Shown: positions 1-10,927 of the stretch, piece by piece
Position numbering within the stretch: the first letter of the stretch is position 1
Layout: each line of letters starts with the position of its first letter
Assembly (NCBI GenBank): GCA_021014325.1
Contig: CM037462.1
Span: 18,496,135 to 18,560,134, forward strand
Origin: Plazaster borealis
Taxonomy: Eukaryota; Echinodermata; Asteroidea; Forcipulatida; Labidiasteridae
Length of the DNA stretch: 64,000 nt
Direction of reading: 5' to 3'
Notes under the pieces: model-generated
What the model saw: the letters and a program-made list of their open reading frames with translations, nothing else
The model's database searches: none
Told to the model about the DNA's origin: nothing
Program-made: the position numbers and the translations under genes

Positions 1-28
1 CGCTACGCATATGTTGTCATGTTTGATC

Positions 29-446
29 TTAAGGGTGCTACCGTGAACGTCTTAAAGGCATTTGACACGTTTGGAAATTGTCAAAGACCAGTGTTCTCAC
101 TTGGTGTATCCCAACATATGCATAAAATAACAAGCCTGTGAAAATTTGGGCTCAATTGGTCATCGAAGTTGCAAGAAAATGATGAAAGAAAAAACACCCT
201 TGTTGTACAAATTTGTGTGCTTTCAGATAGGAATAAAAAACTTCTTGCAAGCAATTTTTATTATTTTTGTGAGAAATTACACCTCTTTCTCAAAAACTAC
301 GTTACTTCAGAGGGAGTCGTTTCCTACAATGTTTTATACTATCAACAGCTCTCCGTTGCTAGTTACCAAGTCAGTTTTTATGTTAATATAAAATTGAGTA
401 ATTACCAAACGTGTACAGTGCCTTTAAGGGTGCTACCGTGAACGTC
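29..446 (+). repeat. Direct repeat flanking TTAA-A copy 1
   Basis: A 23-bp segment made of TTAA followed by GGGTGCTACCGTGAACGTC occurs at 29-51 and again at 424-446, one copy on each side of the element at 52-427. The similarity continues a few bases further (CTTAAAG against CTAAAG). A normal TTAA insertion would duplicate only four bases, so this is either a long target duplication, a pre-existing tandem duplication hit by the insertion, or a repair product. Confidence 0.85.
52..427 (+). mobile_element. TTAA-A family MITE, copy 1
   Basis: A non-autonomous inverted-repeat element. It starts TTAAAGGCATTTGACACG and ends with the inverse of TTAAAGGCACTGTACACG, about 25 bp of imperfect terminal inverted repeat. 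Internal landmarks shared by all family members, in order, are CAACATATGCATAAAATAAC, CCTGTGAAAATTTGGGCTC, a central TTCTTGCAAG palindrome (right arm partly mutated here), ACTACGTTACTTCAGAGGG, and TTACCAAGT near the right end. The open frames inside it recur in other copies only because the DNA is repeated, and they run into the inverted repeat, so I do not call a protein. TTAA at both ends suggests piggyBac-type TTAA target duplication, but no transposase is present to confirm it. Confidence 0.9.
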
Positions 447-447
447 T

Positions 448-830
448 AAAGTAACCGCGTATACCATGAGACGTTACGTTTACAAAAGAGTCATTACAAC
501 CTGGACATCATAAGCGACAGCTCAATACTATAGAAATCATGAATAATTACACTTTGAGGAAATTGCACTATACAATTTAATTTTGTAAATCTACAATTGA
601 TAATATTTATGAAGAAAGAGGGGGCACATCTCAAAACTTATTCGGCTGTTATTTTAAAGTTCTTGATTTTATGTGGTAGTTATAATTCAACGCTTAATCC
701 TCATGTTACCGGTGTATTACCTTGCCTGCCAAGAAATGCCCTGGAATGTACAAGATCACTTTTAGTATTGTGCCACTATTTTTTAGCTTTCGCAAGAAGT
801 AGGATTTCACCTGAAATTTTGATGAAATAA
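448..830. other. Unannotated AT-rich sequence
   Basis: Nothing recognisable. There are only short open frames without known motifs. Confidence 0.5.
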
Positions 831-872
831 TTGTTGTTGTTGTTGTTGCTGCTGTTGTTGTTGCTGTTGTTT
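831..872 (+). repeat. Imperfect (TTG)n microsatellite
   Basis: About fourteen TTG/CTG triplets, interrupted by GCTGCTG, followed by a short G run. Confidence 0.9.
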
Positions 873-2568
873 TGGGGGGATGACTGTCATTCCTTCAATT
901 GTCTTTTCTTTTATAAGCAGATTCAAATAAAATTATAAACTATGATACCTCATTGGTTTAGAATAGAGTTATTTGAAAAAAAGTGACTAAGCAATCGGCC
1001 TTGTTTGTTGAGATTGTTTCAGTATCCGTCTTTGTATGTATAGCATGTGTTTCTTTTTGTCCTCTCTTTTATCAGAATAGTGCAGGCTGCATACGTCATG
1101 TTTACGCTCTTGCTTGCCCCGAAAACAATGTTTTTGATGAAAGTAATAATATTATCAACCACTGAAATGTACTGTGAGAAAAGGCAAATATCAATCTAAC
1201 TCTGGAAAGCTCCCGGCTCATGCTAGGGACAAACCCTAGAGAAATAAGTGACGGATTTGCAAGTATAGAGTATATTTCACTTTTCAGTCTTCTCTAGAGA
1301 TCGGTGCGCTATACACAACACTAAAGATTGTCCCTTACGTAAAGAGAAAACAATGCCGTGAATACGGAGTTGATTCCAGGCTGTTTGTTGGAGATGTTCC
1401 GGTCGTAGACTCCGGCTTATACAGTCCCGAGGATCTCCCCGCTGCACGTAGGCAAACGGATCAGCGGTAACCCACCCAGATTTGCTGAGGATTTCGGGCC
1501 GGGCATGATGGTGTGTCAAAAGCAGCTTTCCCGAGGATCCGCCGGGGGGCAATGCAAAAGCCATACGGTGAAAACCTCGCCAGAAATGCATTCTATTTCA
1601 TCCCGAATCGTTTTGTTCCTAGTGTGGAAAGAAAAACCACGGGGAGATACAGCAGCAATTTGCCAGTTCGATGTCGGGTCTTAATCTACCAAAAACCTCA
1701 GTGACAATTCGGTGTACACCGCGCTTGAAATGCAAGCCACCTCACCAGTGAATAACATCGGTGTAAGCTGACCCTCTTGCATGGTGCACAGTATAAAGAA
1801 CTAGCCCCTCTCTATGCTGAAACAGCATACGCTGTGAAAGTCAATACGTTCTCCCAGTGTAGATCCGCTATGTGCGATAATACCGTACCGGTAACACTAG
1901 GTATTAGTCGACAAGCTGCACACCAGTGCCACCACATCCTATGAATAATTGTCTAATTAGAGAGATCTCAATAGTGTCAGATTTACGCAATTTTATGCAA
2001 AAGATACTCTCTCCAGAGGAGGTAATATCAAAGGCTTACTTGTCGAGATGAGAGAAACAGTATCGCCGAGCATAATCCGCCGTCCTTCTCAGAGGACGTG
2101 CTGCCGCAGGCGAGGCTCAGTGCCCGGCACCGCGGAGCCCCGAGCAACTCGCTCGCGGATGCAGTCGGACCCGTTGATTATCCCTACGCAAATGTATGTT
2201 CACGATCGTTTAGCATGGTGTGGGAATTCTTACCCATCAAAGTTTACAGGGTAAAGAATCTCTCTGTCCCGTATGTGAATAAACAGGAAAGTTTGCTGTT
2301 GTTTTGTTCAAAGTATGCAGTCTAGCCTCTTCTCAACTCGTATATAGAAGTTTACTCCACTTGATCTACAAATTTTGAAGGCCTATAAAGCTTATTCACC
2401 TAAATAACGTGTTCGCCAAGGCTATCCATCCAACTGCCACAGGACCTTTCCAAAGTCAAGATTGAATATGAAATTTAGTAACATTGTTTCAATAAAGAAA
2501 TCTCTTCCAATAAAATATCGTTTTGGGTTTACAACTTCAGTTTTCTTTTGTAGAAAATTAGAAGTGGG
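873..2568. other. Unannotated stretch with a GC-richer patch
   Basis: No gene recognised. The segment around 2050-2190 is clearly richer in CpG than its surroundings and holds overlapping short open frames in two phases. None shows a known motif. It could be a small exon or a regulatory patch, but nothing decides this. Confidence 0.4.
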
Positions 2569-2587
2569 ACACACACACACACACACA
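2569..2587 (+). repeat. (AC)n microsatellite
   Basis: About nine AC dinucleotides in a row. Confidence 0.9.
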
Positions 2588-2871
2588 GCGTGTTGTAAAT
2601 ACGACAGCAACGCCTACAAAGTTGTGCTTCTTTTATGACATGGATGGGGCAAAACATTTTGGAAAGAGAGTAGCATGTCATGTAGTTTGTAAGACATTAA
2701 CATTTCCTTAAAAAGGTGTTCATTGTTTCGAGACTTGAGAAGAAATATTAGTGTCACACATGTGACAACATGTCTGCACAACAATGCCGAGTGTACTTGT
2801 ACTACATCAGTTTCGGGTAAGAGTTGACAAGATATCTGACCCCAAGAGGTCAGATCCATGTTTGTCACAGA

Positions 2872-3120
2872 TCAGGGCCCAATTTCATAGAGCTGCTAAG
2901 CACAACAATTTGCTTAGCATGAAATTTCTTCCTTGATAAAAACAGGATTACCAACCAAATTTTCATGTGTTGCATATTGCTTGTTACTGGTATTCAGCTG
3001 TTGTTTGCTTATCCTGAAAATCACGTGGAAATTTGGTTGGTAATCCTGTTTTTATCAAAGGAAGAAATTTCATGCTAAGCAAATTGTTGTGCTTAGCAGC
3101 TGTATGAAATTGGGCCCTGA
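2872..3120. mobile_element. Long-arm foldback element (D family), copy 1
   Basis: A near-perfect hairpin. The left arm (2872-2969) begins TCAGGGCCCAATTTCATA. The right arm (3022-3120) is its reverse complement with only a few differences, and a loop of about 52 bp separates them. The outer motif GGGCCCAATTTCAT with a following AGCTGCTAAGCAC block recurs at 18278-18467, so this is a dispersed family. No coding capacity and no clear target duplication are visible. The arms are far more alike than those of the second copy, so this copy is either young or has homogenised arms. Confidence 0.9.
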
Positions 3121-3425
3121 GCATTATAATTGACTTGGATTCCATGTCAGGTTGGACCCGGTAGCGAATTTTTTTCCCCAAACGACATTGCTATGATGAC
3201 CTTTTTTTGTTAATGATTTTGATTTTTTTTCTCGATCGGAATGCGGATGTTGGAAAGAAATAAAATATATAAAAAAGGTAAATAAATAAAAAAGTTTTGA
3301 AAAAAAAAAATCGCGACCCGGTAAGTATATCCTTATAACAGGTTCATCCTCCTACTCAGGATGATTTTTATGTAATTTTTTGGGAGAAGGTTGACACCAA
3401 CTAGGGCTAGTTAATCAATTCTGGG
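3121..3425. other. AT-rich spacer
   Basis: Homopolymer-rich sequence with A and T runs around 3200-3310. No feature seen. Confidence 0.5.
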
Positions 3426-3760
3426 TCAGGACTCGATTTCATACTGCAAAAACTGGGGTGTTGAAATTGACACCATGGGTGTTTTCGCATATAGATACCA
3501 AAAAAGAATCAACATTTACACCATGGGTGTTAAAATAACACTAATTACGGCAAAGACAATTACATTGGTGTTGTTTTAACACCCTAAGATATCAATTGTG
3601 ATTCTTTTTTCGGTATCTATATGTGACAACACCCATGGTGTCAATTTTAACATCCCATTGTTTGCAGTGTATGATTCGTATTAAGATGAGTTGGCATAAT
3701 ACAGTGATATGTATTGTGACATACGATCAATCTTAGCTCTCTGTGAAATCGAGCCCTGGT
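3426..3760. mobile_element. Outer inverted-repeat element carrying a nested MITE
   Basis: The left end reads CAGGACTCGATTTCAT (3427-3442). The right end is the inverse, TGTGAAATCGAGCCCTGG (3742-3759). The pair resembles other elements with CAGGGGCCGATTTCAC-type ends, such as the one at 20363-20506. Almost all of its interior is the F-family MITE at 3442-3671, so the outer element was interrupted. The 35-bp satellite starts directly at its right end. Confidence 0.65.
3442..3671. mobile_element. F-family palindromic MITE, copy 1
   Basis: The termini are TACTGCAAAAACTG and its inverse, TTTGCAGTGTA. Inside lie repeated ACACCATGGGTGTT blocks and an inverted pair of GATACC.AAAAAGAATC and GATTCTTTTTTCGGTATC. 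The same layout recurs at 42347-42559. TA at both ends fits a TA-target (Tc1/mariner-like) insertion. No open frame of note. Confidence 0.85.
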
Positions 3761-4451
3761 CTCAATATTGGAGTCAAACTGACACATAAAGACTGGTCAA
3801 TATTGGAGTCAAACTGACTCATAAAGATTGGTCAATATTGGAGTCAAACTGACCCATACAGATTGGTCAATATTGGAGTCAAACTGACACATAAAGACTG
3901 GTCAATATTGGAGTCAAACTGACTCATAAAGATTGGTCAATATTGGAGTCAAATTGACCCAAAAGATTTGTAAATATTGGAGTCAAACTGACTCATAAAG
4001 ATTGGTCAATATTGGAGTCAAACTGACCCATACAGATTGGTCAATATTGGAGTCAAACTGACCCATAAAGATTGGTCAATATTGATGTCAAACTGACCCA
4101 TAAAGACTGGTTTATATTGGAGTCAAACTGACCCAAAATGATTGGTCAATATTAGAGTCAAACTGACCCACAAAGATTGGTCAATATTGGAGTCAAACTG
4201 ACCCATAAAGACTGGTCAATATTCGATTTAAACTGACCCATAAAGACTGGTCAATATTGGAGTCAAACTGACCCATAAAGACTGGTCAATATTCGATTTA
4301 AACTGACCCATAAAGACTGGTCAATATTGGAGTGAAACTGACCCATAAAGATTGGTCAATATTAGTTTAAACTGACCCATAAAGACTGGTCAATATTGGA
4401 GTCAAACTGACCCAAAATGATTGGTCAATGTTGGATTCAAACTGACCCAAA
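3757..4451 (+). repeat. 35-bp minisatellite, about 20 copies
   Basis: The unit approximates GGTCAATATTGGAGTCAAAC plus TGACCCATAAAGATT. Each unit holds GGTCA and its inverse TGACC. Variants are arranged in order. Near the left end, tags ACACATAAAGAC, ACTCATAAAGAT and ACCCATACAGAT recur every 105 bp (three units). Around 4220-4370, ATTCGATTTA-type units recur every 70 bp (two units). The unit length is not a multiple of three and stops occur, so it is non-coding. Confidence 0.97.
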
Positions 4452-6225
4452 TCTAAATAAACGTAGTGTCTCATGCAACAGCTCCTGGACATTTTGTATA
4501 CTGAAATAATTACATGTGAGGTCAGAATACACGCGCAAGAGATTCCGGCACGATCTTATACATCGTACTTCCGGTCCCTGGTATCCCTGGTAATACTCGG
4601 TCAGGAGGTCATGGGTCAAAATGTGTTATAATTAACATTATACGGAGCTGTAGGATTTTTAATCGGAATGATTCCCAGATTGATAACAAGACCTGCACTC
4701 TTGAGCAATGCTAACCCCATGTTTGCACGCACGTGTCCGCCATTATCCCTCTACATCATTGCAAAACGGATCGCTGGCCGTCTGGGGGCAAATGGTACCC
4801 ATCGCTCCACTGGCGCTTTCATTTTTTTTTTTTTTTTCGTTTCTTCTTATCCATTTTTTTCTTCTTGCTCTAACGACTGAACTTTGTATGCACGTGTGGT
4901 TAGGGGTCGTGCACTACTGCTACCATTTGCTTAAGAATCCTCAGGGACTTGTGTTCGTATTGTAACGTGGATAAGAGAACACAAAACGAGAACATGGGGA
5001 CTTCTTTTCTCTTTTTTGTCTATGCTGTGGACGTGTATATTGGCTAAGGCAAGTACACGCGACCCTGGCGAAGAATCGGACAGTAGGGGTAGAAGGCAGA
5101 GTTTGGCCTATTTGCAAAGCTGTTTGATATGAGTCGACCGAACATGTCCAGCACAGACGTGCCATTCAAATCCATTGCGCGCCATCATGCTCCTCTTTCG
5201 CTGTCATTCACCAGCCCAGCGCTACTTACCTGCCGTGTCTGTCAGTCGGTCAATACGGCAGCATGTTTGTTTATCTGTTGTTGCGGGTGTTTGGACGCGT
5301 GACGTGTGATGGGCACAGCGCATGCCCATTCAACCAGACACGGTTCCAGAACGATTACAGTCAAGATCCCCGACCAATCCAACTATTTGATGGCACTTAC
5401 AATGAGTTTAATTCCTACGTAACTTGTAATCAAGTCGCTATCATACAGAGTAAAAAGCCTTAGAAAAGTAAACCACTTTAAACTATGGTCAACACGGGTT
5501 ACAATTCGGGGGTGACGTCGTTTAACTCTTTTTTTTTTTAAAGGAATGTTTGAAGCTTTGCATGGTGTGGATAATGGTTTGAATCATAAGAAAAACTATA
5601 GTGATAAACTTGCGGTTACAACCATGTATAACACTCTTTTGGGAGCGTTGGTTCTGAGAAGAGCCGGTGTGGTCTCGACGTTTCGAACAGTATACTCTGC
5701 TTGTCTTCAGCTTTTTAAAAAGCTTTACTTTACTGTTGAAGACTGCAGCCATTGCGTACAAAGAAACTAATTTTAACTTTTATCGCAAGATAGGATGAAT
5801 TAAAAAATGTGTCAACAGCTGGTCATCACTTCAGGAAAAAAAATGAACAAAGTGAACGCTTTTCCAGGATTTATACACAAATAATTAACGACAAGTTGAA
5901 GTGAACATTGTATGGAAATTGCCGTAAACACGATATTTTTTTTTGCAACTGAACCGGGAAATTTCTATGCGAATCGCGTTATGCCTTTTAGGAGCATTTT
6001 CATTACTTGACTATTTTGATTTATTAGTTCTACCGAATGATGATAATTTTTTACTTGAATCATTTCCGGCGTAAATTGCTGATTGGACTTAACTTAGAAA
6101 ATCATGTCAGCTTTCGAATGCTTATCTAAGAATAATTATTCAAAAACTCTGGGCTGCTTCGAGGGCGGCACCAGTTCTAGTATGTTTGTAACTGCACACA
6201 TATTTTACACGAATCTACGAATAAA
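4452..6225. other. Unannotated stretch
   Basis: No gene or repeat family recognised. There is a T-run at 4820-4838 and a mildly CpG-rich part around 5160-5330. Confidence 0.4.
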
Positions 6226-6235
6226 TATTATGAGC

Positions 6236-6463
6236 AATATATATTTGGTTTGCGGTAGTAGGTAGTAGTTAATAAGAAGGACAGTTCTTTTCAGAACTGA
6301 GAAGTCTCCCGAATTCCGAATATTCTACTCTACGGCAGTAGAACAAAAAGCAAGACAAGTTTTCAAAGAACAAAATCTACCTAGCAAGTAGATATACACG
6401 TGTTACCGCAAACCAAATATATATTCGATACCTCACCATGCAATGCCTCAAATCCTATATACG
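6236..6463. mobile_element. G-family inverted-repeat element, copy 1
   Basis: A perfect 22-bp inverted repeat starts AATATATATTTGGTTTGCGG at 6236-6257, with its inverse at 6404-6425. Sequence beyond the right repeat (CGATACCTCACCATGC) is shared with the copy at 46425, so the element continues to about 6463. The block AAGACAAGTT.TCAAAGAACA with CAAGTAGATATACAC is also shared. TATTATGAGCAA occurs at 6226-6237 and 6464-6475 and may be a target duplication. Non-coding. Confidence 0.75.
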
Positions 6464-6475
6464 TATTATGAGCAA

Positions 6476-8401
6476 GTTATAATAATGTCATGTCTGGTAA
6501 GCTTTTTTATGTATGTACTGGAGGTAAAATTAACTGAAACTAATGGCACATACTTCCGTATATTTTAATTTTGGCCGCATGAAATCAGCCGTGAATAATG
6601 TTAACAAAGACATTATTGTTTGTCTCCGAGCTGTTAGCTTTGAATTGCGCCCTCAATGTTAAGGGTACCGGTAAAGATAATCTACCCTGTGACAGTGCGC
6701 GTAGTTTTTCATATACTGGAAGTTTCAAATGATAACAAGAGGCAGTTAAAAAAAACAGAAATGACAAATGACATTATTATATTTTTACAAAACTTGTTGC
6801 AGGCTTAACAAATATATTGATTTCGGAAATGGCACGTAAGGTTAGCATTTTATGAAAGTCAGTTACAGTGGTCAATCTGTTAAAAGTGCAAACATTTCAT
6901 CTCACTTTTTTATCAAGTTTTGCTTTGTAATGGTATCGCTCAGTAAATACGGGTTCAGTCAGTCGATCGCCAAAGGCAGTTCACTCTACAGCGAGTGTCC
7001 GTTTATAAGATAGATATTCAAGTTGAGCGTGCCATGCTGTATATGCAGCACTGACTTCGATATAACGACGGTCCTACGCTAAAAAATAGTCTCGTCATTC
7101 GATGCGATGCTGGGAAAAGCTGGGGAATTAAATGGTTGCAAAACACGAAACGTCAACGTGGACAAGAATTGAAAGACAGGCCCGAACTCTCGATCGGGAC
7201 AATTATTGCGTTCCCATCTAAACGGATAGCCTATTTTTTTTTGTCCACAAACGGCAGCATGCCGGTTTGCTGTGCGTTCCAAAAAAAAAAGAGAGAAGGT
7301 ATCAGTAGGGGAATAGGGTTGTTGTGTACATGACACTTGAATATGGTGAAAGGATTGAACAGGGGAGATTTCAGGCGTTTTTGAGTGCTTTTCACAAAGC
7401 CCCACTGCCGAACAATAAGTTTAGATTTTAATCAAGGCAACCTATTCAAAATTGATTTCCCCCATCAGGCCAACGTGTATCCTCGCTCTGGTATATCCAC
7501 GACGCTAGGAACCCGTGCCGAACCCCACGCAGATTAATGGAAAAACAATGTTCGTACAAACCCCATCTTGTATTCAGATCTCTTTTTTTAGCAGATTTCC
7601 TCCAAATTCTTTATGGCATTGTTCCAAACGTGACATTCATGTTTTCTTACCATCCTGTCCGCAACGGGGCACTTTTGTCCAACTGTTTATTGGGGATACC
7701 ATATGAACTCCAACATTTGATGAAATTTATTTCCCCAAGGAAATCTAGACGCGAAAATCGGGTATTCCTGGGCCGGGCCCGCGACGCTGTAGACCGGCCA
7801 TAGACACAGTCACGCACGTGTTCTTAGAGTTTGACTGTGGAACAGTTCCCGTGGGGCTGGGACTCTGCATCTACAACCAATTTCTCCCTACTTAAAAAAT
7901 ATACAGAAGAGTTGTCCCCCCTTTTTTATTTTGGATGACAGCGTGGGAGCGGCTCAAGATGACAGACCGAGTGTTTTTAGGCGCCCTGTCAAACAATTGA
8001 GACAACTTTTTATCGTTTTATGGCAACTTTTGCTTTTTACGGCGGTGTGTTTACGTTTAAAACGCCGCTTTGTACACGTTTTCTACTCTTCCGGTGGAGC
8101 CCATCAACTACAGCGAACCGACCTCCAACGGTTTTTTGTTGTTAAGTTTTCCCTGTTGAGATGCAGCTCTAACATTTTGAGCGTATTTCATTGCCAGCTT
8201 TCATTTAAAGATCATGACATTTCGTAAATTACCCACAACCTCTCCAATTTGTTTAAAATTGTTTTATATAAATACCTAAAATTAATACCTGGGTAGACAT
8301 TGGCAAAGGCTTCATAAGGTGAAAAAAAGGGTACCGGACCTTCTTCAACAACCCCGCACCCGTCTCACCTACCAATTACATACGTCCCTGCGCTATTTTG
8401 T
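6476..8401. other. Unannotated stretch
   Basis: No recognised gene. Open frames at 7079-7405 (minus) and 7537-7803 (plus) show no domain or motif and conflict with one another. Confidence 0.4.
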
Positions 8402-8777
8402 TTAAAGGCACTGTACACGTTTGGTAATTACTCCAAATATATATTAGCATAAAAACTTGCTTGGTAACGAGCAACAGAGAGCTGTTGATAGTATAAAACA
8501 TTATGAGAAACGACTCCCTCTGAAGTAACGTAGTTTTTGAGAAAAAGGTAATTTCTCACTAAAATAATAAAAGACTTCTTGCAAGAAGCCTTTTATTCCT
8601 ATCTGAAAGCACACAAATTTGTACAACAAGGGTGTTTTTTCTTTTATCATTTTCTTGCAACTTCGATGACCAATTGAGCTCAAATTTTCACAGGCTTGTT
8701 ATTTTATGCATATGTTGGGATACACCAAGTGAGAACACTGGTCGTTGACAATTACCAAACGTGTTCAGTGCCTTTAA
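8402..8777 (-). mobile_element. TTAA-A family MITE, copy 2
   Basis: Opposite orientation to copy 1. It begins TTAAAGGCACTGTACACG and ends with CGTGTTCAGTGCCTTTAA. All family landmarks are present, including the central palindrome TTCTTGCAAGAA near 8577-8588. Full length, no protein. Confidence 0.92.
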
Positions 8778-10639
8778 AGATCATATCATAGAACTTGGAT
8801 TATTACAATACTGTGAAAATAATTTAATCGGCATCCATTTTATTTTGTTTTATACTAAATAATTGTGAACAATAAATGCTAGCATAGATGAAATTAACAA
8901 GACTTAGTCATTGGAAGAATGGTGAAATCCAATACTTATTTGACTGCTAACTGCTAACTTGGACAAAATTAGATAGCAGGACAAATCGAGGGCGAGTAAA
9001 CTATCGAGCCAATCAACGAGTAGGGGGGGGGTCCACCTAAGAGATTCGTGCCGTGAAAATTTGCGTGCGGTGTTATTTCGAATGCAAATAGAGAAGTAGA
9101 AGAAGACAAGTGTAACTCAGGAAGCTCATAGCCTGAAAAACTAGGGTTTGTTGATATATTCGTGTCATTTGTAACTTTCACCGACATCCTGTTCAAAAGG
9201 CATTACAAATAGACTCTGCAATTTTTCCTGATGTATTTATCTACCAATTCAAGATGTCATTTTACGTCCTGAGGGGTCATCTTCTTCTTCTTTTTTTGCT
9301 CTTCTTTCTTTCTTTTAATCTCTGCTCTCCTCGTACCCCGGAGCAGTCTGATGATCTCAGATGCTAGGAACTCACACGATTTCAGGGTAAATCACGTTGG
9401 ACCTCGACTCCCTCTGTCTCTCTACCCCGCGTTTCTCCACCGTTCCTTTTGACAAAAAAACTGATTCAAATCCCGAATAAACACCCCCTCCGGAGAGCAA
9501 GAAAAACTGATCCAATTCTGAGGGTTTCGTGACCTATATTTCGGGATCTCCGATGGGGTATGCATTTCAGAAAATTGCAATCGTAAGACGGCGAGCGAGC
9601 CCACAAAATTACCCCAAACGCGTTGCAAATTGGTTCGGCCAACACAGCACCGCAAGCGTTTGTCGTCTTTCTCGGTCCGCGTGTGTCAAGAAAAAAAATA
9701 AAATACAGAGACATACGAAAAAATGTCAGCGCTGGGGAGTTTAAAGGGCCTGTATACATGGCATCTTTTGTTTTTCTTTCTCCCACACCCCGGATAAACT
9801 AACAAAAATAATATACTTGATGAAAAGATTAAAGTAATACAAAAATTACACATTTTTTTCGAGACATGGATAAAAAATGGAAAAAAAGAGAAGCGTCAAG
9901 GGTTACATTTTTTTCAAAATTACAGTTTCTGGAAATTTTACCAAAACTACCTTCAATAAGAACGACCTGAAACAAATAAGAAAAACATAACGGTTCACAT
10001 GAAGGCGAGGCTTTTATACGTGGCTTTAAACTCTACTCGATGCAAAATAGTGAAGTCCAGTGAAATGATCGATAAATGATAAATTGATAATTAAACAGTT
10101 AATCAATTCAAATCGTTTCATTCCTGTCATGTAAATATAAAGAACTAGATGCAGGTCTGTCATGTTAACGCGACACAAAGAAATTTTGACATTTTTGAAA
10201 GAGAGCTTCCCCACAAAACAAACAATAGTCTGGTAACCGTAGTAAGCATTTAGGGCTTACTGAACCTACGTAGTCAGGGAATAAGACAAGGTGGCTGACT
10301 CATTGAGAACAGTGATGCAGACATCTAAGTGGCTTGCTCTGGTAGTCTGGGTACTTAGGTTTAAGGTAAGATTTGGGGTTAAGTGTTAGGGTTGCAGTCA
10401 GGGAATCCGACGTTGGTGTGATCATTTATATCTTTCCCACTTTCTCTCATTTCACACTTTACAACCAATTTGTGAAACTTTGTTCAAATTAGCCGAAAAC
10501 TAAATTTTCCAAGAGATTTTACGTACGTTCCTACTGTGCTATTTCGATTTGGCATAACGAAATAACAACACAAGTGAAGGAGGACAGCTTTCTCTTACAT
10601 CACGGTCTGGAACTATTTTCTCGGGGTTGGTCCTAATCA
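8778..10639. other. Unannotated stretch
   Basis: No gene recognised. The minus-strand frames at 9422-9786 are short and have no motif. Long A/T runs lie around 9800-9960. Confidence 0.4.
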
Positions 10640-10925
10640 AGTAAACTTCCAGATTAAAAACCTTGTCATCGTTTTCTCTGGGACCCCGGTTCGAATCCCA
10701 TTGGGCACTATGTGGATTGTGTTTTCAGTCCCTACCTGATTGCGTGGGTTTTCCCCCGGAATAATATTCGGGGGGATTTCCTCCCACATCTAGAACTGAA
10801 ACGTCCTTCCTTGTCTTCTCTCCATTGGGTTCTTGGCTTACAGTGATTAAGTTCCCCTTTTCTGAGAGTCATTGGCTTCACAACCAGAATTAATGGATGG
10901 AAATGAAATTAAATGTACACAGTAC
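10640..10925 (+). mobile_element. tRNA-derived SINE with eroded head
   Basis: A clean Pol III B box, GGTTCGAATCC, lies at 10688-10698. It is followed by a body containing CACTATGTGGATTG, TTTTCAGTCCCTACCTGA and TGCGTGGGTTTTCCCCC, then CTTCTCTCCATTGGGTTCTT. I associate this body with SINEs of marine deuterostomes, from memory. The A box and 5' head are too eroded to fix the start, so the left border is approximate. The 3' end abuts the TTAA-A element at 10928. Confidence 0.65.
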
Positions 10926-10927
10926 CC

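Noticed and set aside
169..441. Recurrent predicted peptide (MQENDERKNTLVVQICVLSDRN-like) in copies at 169, 11044 and 43938
   Set aside because: It recurs because the TTAA-A element is repeated. It runs through the central palindrome and into the terminal inverted repeat, and differs by frame-breaking indels between copies. Not a protein family.
1795..1801. TATAAAG as a TATA box
   Set aside because: Isolated AT word with no supporting upstream elements and no gene downstream.
8501..8683. Minus-strand frames MSSIGHRSCKKM.. here and MGSIGHRSCKKM.. at 49886-50155 and 146-391
   Set aside because: Same reason: a second frame of the TTAA-A repeat, present in whichever orientation the element has.
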